Origin: Areca catechu
Taxonomy: Eukaryota > Streptophyta > Magnoliopsida > Arecales > Arecaceae
DNA length: 64,000 bases
Direction of reading: 5' to 3'
Assembly (NCBI GenBank): GCA_021397845.1
Contig: CM038040.1
Location: 20,222,315-20,286,314 of the forward strand
Position 1 is the first letter of the stretch. Each line of letters begins with the position of its first letter. Shown here one piece after another: positions 57,609 through 64,000 of the stretch. The notes under the pieces are model-generated. The model did no database searches. It had not been told where the DNA came from and saw only the letters and a program-made list of their open reading frames with translations. The position numbers and the translations under genes were made by a program.

Positions 57609-60044
57609 GTTATGTTTAATATTTATACTTCTTCCTTCTCTACCTAACGTTATCTAGTTTTCAGTTGCTTTAGGAAAAGATCTACTTAGGTGAACCTTCA
57701 AATAGTTGAAAACTTGAAATGTTTATGCATTGATCGTAGGACATATAAAACATATTCTTCTTCAAACAAATTGGCAAAAAATTCTATGATCTTATTATGA
57801 GTTGAAACAAATTTCAGATTTGAGCAGATCTGAGCTTTTATCTATTTTCTTTTCTATAGACAAATAGCAAGAAAAAGAGCAAAAGTAGAGGATGAGAAAA
57901 GAAAGGTTCACAAAGAGCAGAAGTTTAAAGGAAAGAGATGATAATAGAGTGTAAATCCCCATAAAGCAGTTATTTCATTAAATAAAATACCTAATCTATA
58001 TGTAATTCATCACTTCTTATGGGTCTACATTTTGTAGACACTTAAACAGGATCCTGATATCAACATTTCCTGCTCATAGGAAGACTGCCAACTTACCTGT
58101 AGTGGACCATAAATACATTCCTTTGTCAACCAAGAAATTCCATTTTATCAAATATATTTACTGTTCATTCAAAAGATAACTAAAGACTTTCCCAGAAAAC
58201 AGTAAATTCATAATTCAATAGGATTCAATATAATCTTAAAATCTTTCCAAATCAAGATCCTAATGAGTTTAGAACTCTTCTAATCCAATCTAAACTCAAC
58301 AAAAGACCTTTATAACCTTACACATTATGGGGCTCAAAAATCCACTTAAAAACAACTTCAAAACTTTGTACAAAAATTACAACAAAATAAGAAATATTTA
58401 ACCTACCCCTGAGGACTTAAAACAAACAGAAGACTATTAATTACTCAAAAAAGAAAGAGCAAATCAATTTGAAACAAAATTCAAAAAGTAAATGAAGTAA
58501 ACTATACCAAATCTTGACCTACTCTTCATCAAACATGCCAAACCAATCAAAATAGTCCATCCAGAATGATACAGAAGAGGATAAAAAGGTAAAAATTAAA
58601 AAAATAAATAACTGACTCTACTTGTCCAAATAAATATCTTGAAGAAGTGAAAGTTGCCATAATGACCTGTAAGCCTGGACCTGTAAAACGTTGAAAATGA
58701 ACTATTAATGGTAGAAAATGGTGAAAGATGATTTATTTTAGAGATGAATTTGACTGGGTTTTTGTCCTTGAGTGATGAACTTCGAGGTCCAGTCATCAAG
58801 ATAACAGATCATGTGAAGGCTGTTTTGCCTACTTTATGGCAATACAGTGTTATTTGTCCAAGTAAAGTGTAAAGATTTGGGAGTAGCTTCTTTTCTTTTT
58901 TGTAGTGACATGCTTATCAAACATCATGCACACTTAAGTAGTATTTTTTTCCTACATTTTTTTCTGTTCCATGATTGAATACAAATTTAAACTTTCAACT
59001 GCTGCATGTCTTCAATTTCCCATTGATATGTATCATTAGGCCTTTCTCTTTGGCTTTGATGAAATTTCCTTTCCATTCAGCACTGAGCTGAGATATATTT
59101 GTGGGCAAGATTTAAAAGAAAAAGGAGGATGCTTATCTTAATTCAAAACCGCATAGCTCTTTCTTCATACATCTTCCACTGCTAAATTTCTAAATATCCA
59201 AATATGTCCAAGAGTAATTGAATGTTTATTCTTATATCTTTGACATGATGCATTTCTGTTAGTCCTTATTGATGTAGTATCGGTTGTCAACAGTAATTTT
59301 ATTTGAAAGCCCACTTAGATCTTCTGAATGACATCAACTGATGCTCTTTTCATGCAGTTAAATTTAAGGCATATTGTAAAGCGGGACATATTAATATATC
59401 CGGGTTACATCCCAGAACCTGGAGCCAAATACAAGGTGTTCCATTATGGGCTTAGATTTGGCATTGGGAACTGGAGTTTTGACAAAGCTGACTGGAGGGA
59501 CGTTGATATGGTAAACACATGCTGGGCTAAGTTTCCTGAACCGCCCGATCCTTCTACTCTCTCCAAGGAAGATGAAAATATCCTTCAAAGGGATCTCCTT
59601 AGTATTGAATGCGGAAAAGCACTGAACAGGGCACTCTATCTGCACCACAAGCAGAGGAATTGCATTCCTTCAAATGCTATTAATAATTCAAATAAAGTAG
59701 CAGAAGATGAGGCCATATCATTTAGACAGAGACATGAAGGGAACAATGAGAACTTGCACACAACAAGAAAATTTCCTGTGGCATTCGTTGCATCAAATAT
59801 GTCATCTATATACAGGTCAAATAATGGTGGTAAGTCTTTAAGGATTTGGATGGTTGGACTTTGGGCTTTTTCAGTGTTAGGCTTCTTAGTTGTGATCTCC
59901 ATGGTCCTTTCAACCCATAGAGTGGAAGGTTCAAGGAGGGCCAGAAACAAAAAAACTTATGCTGGAGTTTCAGATACTGGTGGAAATTCTCATAAGTTTC
60001 ACGATAAGCACATCTATGATGTTGAAATAGCTTCCGATAATTGA
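48888..60044 (+). CDS. SERGT1: peptidyl serine alpha-galactosyltransferase, SERGT1-like (835 aa, 8 exons)
   Basis: Exons are 48888-49210, 53271-53441, 54279-54522, 54647-54847, 55025-55497, 56417-56581, 56676-56919 and 59358-60044, all GT-AG with consistent phase. The product is 835 aa (Arabidopsis SERGT1 about 800). It has a signal peptide at residues 1-26 and a first transferase half (IHTLFSVECQDYFDWQTVGL, VVILDADMIIRGPI, GKGWISEMYGYSFGAAE). A second half repeats these motifs (IHTLFSTECSPYFDWQTVGL, VILDADMIMRGPI, ASGWISEMYGYSFGAAE). A C-terminal membrane span lies at about 768-791 with a basic cytosolic tail. Known SERGT1 adds one alpha-galactose to serine in extensins and arabinogalactan proteins in the secretory pathway. 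Both halves keep DxD (DAD). The start is the only Met before the signal peptide. The gene appears intact. Confidence 0.93.
49211..53270 (+). other. large intron 1 of the galactosyltransferase gene
   Basis: A 4-kb phase-2 intron. It contains a T/A homopolymer junction at 51277-51299 next to an unrecognised 181-codon minus-strand frame (51810-51265), and a (GT)n(AT)n microsatellite at 52991-53019. Confidence 0.6.
52991..53019. repeat. (GT)4(AT)n compound microsatellite
   Basis: GTGTGTGT followed by about ten AT units, in intron 1 of the galactosyltransferase gene. Confidence 0.85.
56920..59357 (+). other. large intron 7 of the galactosyltransferase gene
   Basis: A 2.4-kb AT-rich intron with a (GA)14 microsatellite at 57577-57604. 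No other feature is recognised. Confidence 0.6.
57577..57604. repeat. (GA)14 microsatellite
   Basis: A perfect GA dinucleotide run in intron 7 of the galactosyltransferase gene. Confidence 0.9.
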
Positions 60045-61600
60045 AATCTTGGATAATGATCATGTAACCTATACAACACATAGTTTCCAGCCAGATTTAT
60101 GAAGTAGATGTCTCAGGAACGATTGTCACATGAAGGGAGAATGACTAGGTCAGTGAAACTGCAAGATCTATGTGCAATCATTTTAAGGTTATAGGAAGCT
60201 ATGGTCAACATCCTGAAAGGTTTGTTGCAGAATATTTTGCTCTATATGGAGAGTCGATTTCATTTAAGATTTGGACAATTTCCACTTTTTTCATGCAATA
60301 TGGTCCTGAGCAGTTTTCTGAAGATGTCATTGTGGTTATTGCCTATGAATATGCCACTTATGACTTTATTTTAGTCTTTAGATCATGACTAACAGATTGT
60401 GCCTGCTTTGCCCATATATTTTCAATGTTTGAATTGTATTGTAGCAGGAAATGGAAGCATAAATATACATGGTGGTATATGCATGACTGCAAATTTGCAT
60501 CCTATTCTGTCCATCTTAACCAAGAACGCTTGGTCCACTGTTGATCTAGTTCCAATAGGCAAACATAGTTCCAATAGGTAAACATTTTTCCAGAAATTCT
60601 TTATTATGTGTTGTTGGAAGCGCTGCAAAGACAGACTGTTGCTGCTGTTGTATTTTCTCAGTTTTTTTCCTGCTTAATGTAAAACATGAGTCACTGTTTC
60701 TCCACATTGCTTCTCGTTTTGTTTCAAACAAAATTTGAGTTCAGAACCACCATTTGTCTATTAAGAGTAGGTTAAATATTATTGCCTGTTTTAGTCACAT
60801 TTTATGATGTTACTTATTTAGAAAGCTAAAGGCATGCATGGAATCTGCCAAAGAAGAGATGGTATGGAGTTTGGTTTATGCTTGGGTAGTTTAATTCAAG
60901 ATGTACGACAATACATTTTTTTTTAATACAGTATGTAATCTCTCATATTCTTTTCCCAACAATTTTCTAATGTGCTGATTGATTTTGCAGAAAATAACAA
61001 AATGCTGCTTTTTTATTTTTGTTTATTTTTAATTTTTTTTTGAGAAACCAGCAGCTATCATGTCTATGCTTAGAAGAAATCATGTCACCACCGTGGTATT
61101 TACATAAAGAAGTGCAATGAATTCTTGTGGACGATGTTATCACCGATCATCCTGACAGATCAGGCATGTGTGATGCATGCATCAGTGACCCAAAAAGTAG
61201 ATAAGATTAAAGAAACTGATGGTGTCTCCTCCATGGCTATTGTTACTGGATAAAACAGGAAAGTTTGGAGCAACGAGCAACTGACACACTCTATAACATG
61301 ATTGTAAAGGTATGGCCTTAATTTCTTGCAGAACTGCAATTATAATGCACTCCGAAATGTGAGTTCCACTATTGTTGGAAACAAAAAAGAAGATTAAACT
61401 GTCTGATTTAACACACTATGCCTACCCTTCTTTTTCTGCTTGTTGGATTCAGGTTATACAACATAATTCACTGTAAATTTCTTCTAAGTTCATGTACTGG
61501 GTTTGGAATTACTTGTATATTATGCAAGAGTCTTAATCCATGGGTTAAGCTAACTGGAGTGCATTCATCAATTCAAATAGTTAATCTAATGGCAAATTCT
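60045..61600 (+). other. 3' UTR of the galactosyltransferase and downstream intergenic sequence
   Basis: AT-rich with short unrecognised frames. The UTR end cannot be fixed from sequence alone. Confidence 0.4.
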
Positions 61601-61758
61601 TTTCCCTGGTTTTTTGTTGGTTGATGGGAGCATTAGCTACAGATTCAAACAATTAATCTGACAGCAAACCCCTCGCCTGGTAATCGTGGGACCTCCCGAG
61701 GTATGTATCACAAATGAACGCCGTTCGCGTGTGAGAGGCAGCAGTGGTGTTATTTTAA

Positions 61759-61809
61759 GTCCCACATCGGGTAGACGAGAGGGCCAGCTTGGGCGAGCGA
61801 CGGTATAAG
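61759..61809 (+). promoter_or_regulatory. snRNA-promoter-like USE + TATA pair
   Basis: GTCCCACATCG (61759-61769) matches the plant snRNA upstream sequence element RTCCCACATCG exactly. TATAAG (61804-61809) follows after 34 bases, the spacing typical of Pol II-transcribed plant snRNA genes. I do not recognise U1, U2, U4 or U5 in the sequence after it. A palindrome CACCACGTGGTG lies at 61824-61835. It may be a promoter relic, part of a repeat, or a promoter for an unknown small RNA. Confidence 0.4.
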
Positions 61810-62084
61810 AGTAAGTCTTTGTGCACCACGTGGTGTAAGAATTCTAATGTAGCTCACATCATTATTTTTTATTGATTCATGTGTATCCTAACTAGCTTGG
61901 TAGAATGACATGAGAGTCATATATTTGGGATTACGTTATGAGAGTCATATATTTGGGATTATGTTATCCGATTTAAATATGAGAAATGATCTTTTTGCTC
62001 TCTTTTTTTTCTGAACATCGTCGTGTCTGCAGTTATTTTAAATATGAGAAATGATCTTTTTGCTCTCTTCTTTTTCGGAAGACG

Positions 62085-62215
62085 ATACCATCTGAAAAAT
62101 AGTTCTTCTTCTTCTACAAATAGAAAAAAAATCTAGAAAAATAGTTCTTCTTCTACAAATAGAAAAAAAATCTAGAAAAATAGTTCTTCTTCTGCAAATG
62201 GAAAAAAAAATCTAG
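62085..62215. repeat. short tandem repeat, about 3 copies of a 38-46 bp unit
   Basis: The phrase AAAAATAGTTCTTCTTC...CAAATAGAAAAAAAATCTAG appears three times in succession. Just upstream, 'aaatatgagaaatgatctttttgctctctt' is repeated at about 61975 and 62038. Confidence 0.7.
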
Positions 62216-62599
62216 AAGTAAAGTGACATCTTAACTCAGAGTTTCTTTCATTATTTTTGTCTATCCCAGAGTTCTTCATTTTTGTATTTTTGCTCATCTT
62301 TGATGGTAGTGAAATCGCTGGTAAGCTGGAAATTCTCGAGCATACTATAAAAGATACACCTTTGAAATCTTGAATCAATGAAAAAAAGTGGTTTCGTCTT
62401 TCAATGCAAACAGCGAACATAAAAATATCACAAGAAGGAAATGCAGATGGAGGAAGTACTACACTTGTTGTTTATTTAGGAGAGGAGGAGATCCCCTTAA
62501 GATCCATTCCAAAAAAAGCTACAGAACTAGAAATAGGTAAGAAAATTATATATTTTAATATAAATTTTTGAAATTTATTTTTATAAAAGGATGTCACGA

Positions 62600-64000
62600 T
62601 ATATTTTTAAAAATATTAAGTCTTCGTATTATAAAATTATGACATCATGTACAGTTTCATGATACCATAGTTCAGAATTTATAACATCCAAGTTCAAAAA
62701 CTATGACACTTTAATTAAAAAACTATGATATCCATGGAGAAATTATAAAATAAAAGTTTGTAATCCATTATACCTCTAATACATGTCATCCGTGGCTTGG
62801 TTTATGATTTCCAGAGTATCATAAAATTATCACGGATGTTGTAAGATTATTCAAAATAATCGAAATAGTTTTATGACATCATAGTTAAAAAATTATGACA
62901 TCCATGCAGAAATTATAAAATAAAAGTTTATAACCTCTTATACCTGTAATACAGGTCATCCGTGGCTTTGTTTATGACTCACAAAGTATCAAAAATTGTC
63001 ACGGATGCTATAAGATTAATCAAAATAGCCGAAACAGTATTACGACGTTCTAGTATAAAAACTACGATATCCTAGTTAAAAAACTATGATATCCTTGCAG
63101 AAAGTATAAAGTATAAGTTTCTAACCTCTTGTACATGCAATACATGTCATCCGTGGCTTAGTTTCTGACTCCCAAAGTGTCATAAAATTATCATGTATAC
63201 TATAAGATTACTCAAAATGGCCAAAACAGTATTATGACATCTAAGTTCAAAAACTACGACATTCTAGTTAAAAAATTACGATACCCATACAGAAATTGTA
63301 AAATAAAAATTTCTAACACGTTCTATCTCTAATACATGTCATCCATGGCTTAGTTTATGACTTCCAAAGTATCATAAAATTATCATGGATGATGTTAAAT
63401 TACTCAAAATTGCCGAAATAGTTTTACAACATCCCAGTTTAAAAACTGCGATATCTTAGTTAAAAAATTATGACACACATGCAAAAATTATAAAATAAAA
63501 GTTTATAACCCCTTCTATCTATAATACATGTCATCCGTAGCTTAGTTTATGATTCATAGAGTGTCAAAAATTACCACGGATACTATAAGATTAATCAAAA
63601 TGGCCGAAACAGTATTATGATATCCTAGTATAAAAACTATGATATCCTGGTTAAAAAACTATAATATCTTTGCAGAAAGTATAAAATATAAGTTTCTAAC
63701 CCTTATACATGCAATACATGTCATCCATAGCTTGGTTTATGACTCACAGAGTGCCATTAAATTATCACGGATGCTATAAAATTATTCAAAATAATCGAAA
63801 CAGTATTGCGACATCCTAATTTAAAATATATGATATTCTAGTTAAAAACTACGACACCATGCATAAATTATAAAATAAAAATTTCTAACCTCTTCTATCT
63901 CTAATACGTATCATCCATGGTTTGGTTTATAACTTTTAGAGTATCATAAAATTACCACGAATGCTGTAAGATTATTAAAAATGGCCAAAATAGTTTTACG
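62600..64000. repeat. ~190-bp satellite with three-monomer higher-order structure, runs out of the window
   Basis: The core GTCATCCGTGGCTT (and variants) occurs at 62785, 62955, 63146, 63338, 63530, 63720 and 63908, giving steps of 170, 191, 192, 192, 190 and 188. Each monomer ends with a phrase like 'aaattatcacggatgctataagatta'. Monomers fall into three types repeating every ~575 bases. Type A (62785, 63338, 63908) has 'gtatcataaaatta' and 'atagtttta'. Type B (62955, 63530) has 'tcaaaaatt' and 'ttaatcaaaat'. Type C (63146, 63720) has 'ttgcagaaagtataaa' and 'catgcaatacatg'. No coding potential. The array edge is at about 62600. Confidence 0.85.

Noticed and set aside
1..64000. CRISPR arrays, operons or bacterial defence genes
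   Set aside because: All genes are plant families with GT-AG introns. The tandem repeats have no unique spacers and fit minisatellites or satellites.

Overview
This window is eukaryotic, from a monocot plant nuclear genome. A palm is my best guess, but the sequence alone does not settle the species. The evidence is AT-rich, gene-poor DNA, long GT-AG introns, abundant LTR retrotransposons, and protein-coding genes of plant-only families. I assembled the coding exons by hand from splice sites and reading phase.

Four cellular genes can be supported. (1) Minus strand, 3376-1968: a five-exon RING-type E3 ubiquitin ligase of the AIRP2 type, 253 aa. (2) Plus strand, 20134-26354: a five-exon REM-type transcription factor with a B3 domain at each end, 696 aa. 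(3) Plus strand, 30739-37392: a five-exon type-B cytokinin response regulator. Its receiver and its GARP DNA-binding domain are separated by a one-base frameshift at 34396-34400. (4) Plus strand, 48888-60044: an eight-exon peptidyl-serine alpha-galactosyltransferase (SERGT1-like), 835 aa. It consists of two tandem glycosyltransferase halves whose intron positions match.

The rest is mostly repeats. Bases 1-941 are the edge of one LTR element, including its LTR. Bases 5799-18242 are a structurally complete but coding-dead Ty3/gypsy element of the Tat type, on the minus strand. It has an extra RNase H, a perfect 5-bp target duplication (GATTC) and LTRs carrying a 49-bp minisatellite. It also has a spliced, broken antisense gene of the 'putative gypsy-type transposase' family between integrase and 3' LTR. 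A 678-bp TRIM element with two 302-bp LTRs and its own TCTAG duplication is nested between the two RNase H domains. Bases 38860-46900 hold several forward and inverted copies of another LTR-like family starting TGTCA. Each full copy has its own minisatellite at about the same internal place. The right end (about 62600-64000) is a ~190-bp satellite arranged as a three-monomer higher-order repeat that runs out of the window.

The four genes show no operon-like or obvious pathway link; they are separate plant genes divided by repeats. The observations most worth following are the frameshift that splits the response regulator, the spliced antisense gene inside the Tat element, the LTR family with replaceable minisatellites, and the higher-order satellite.
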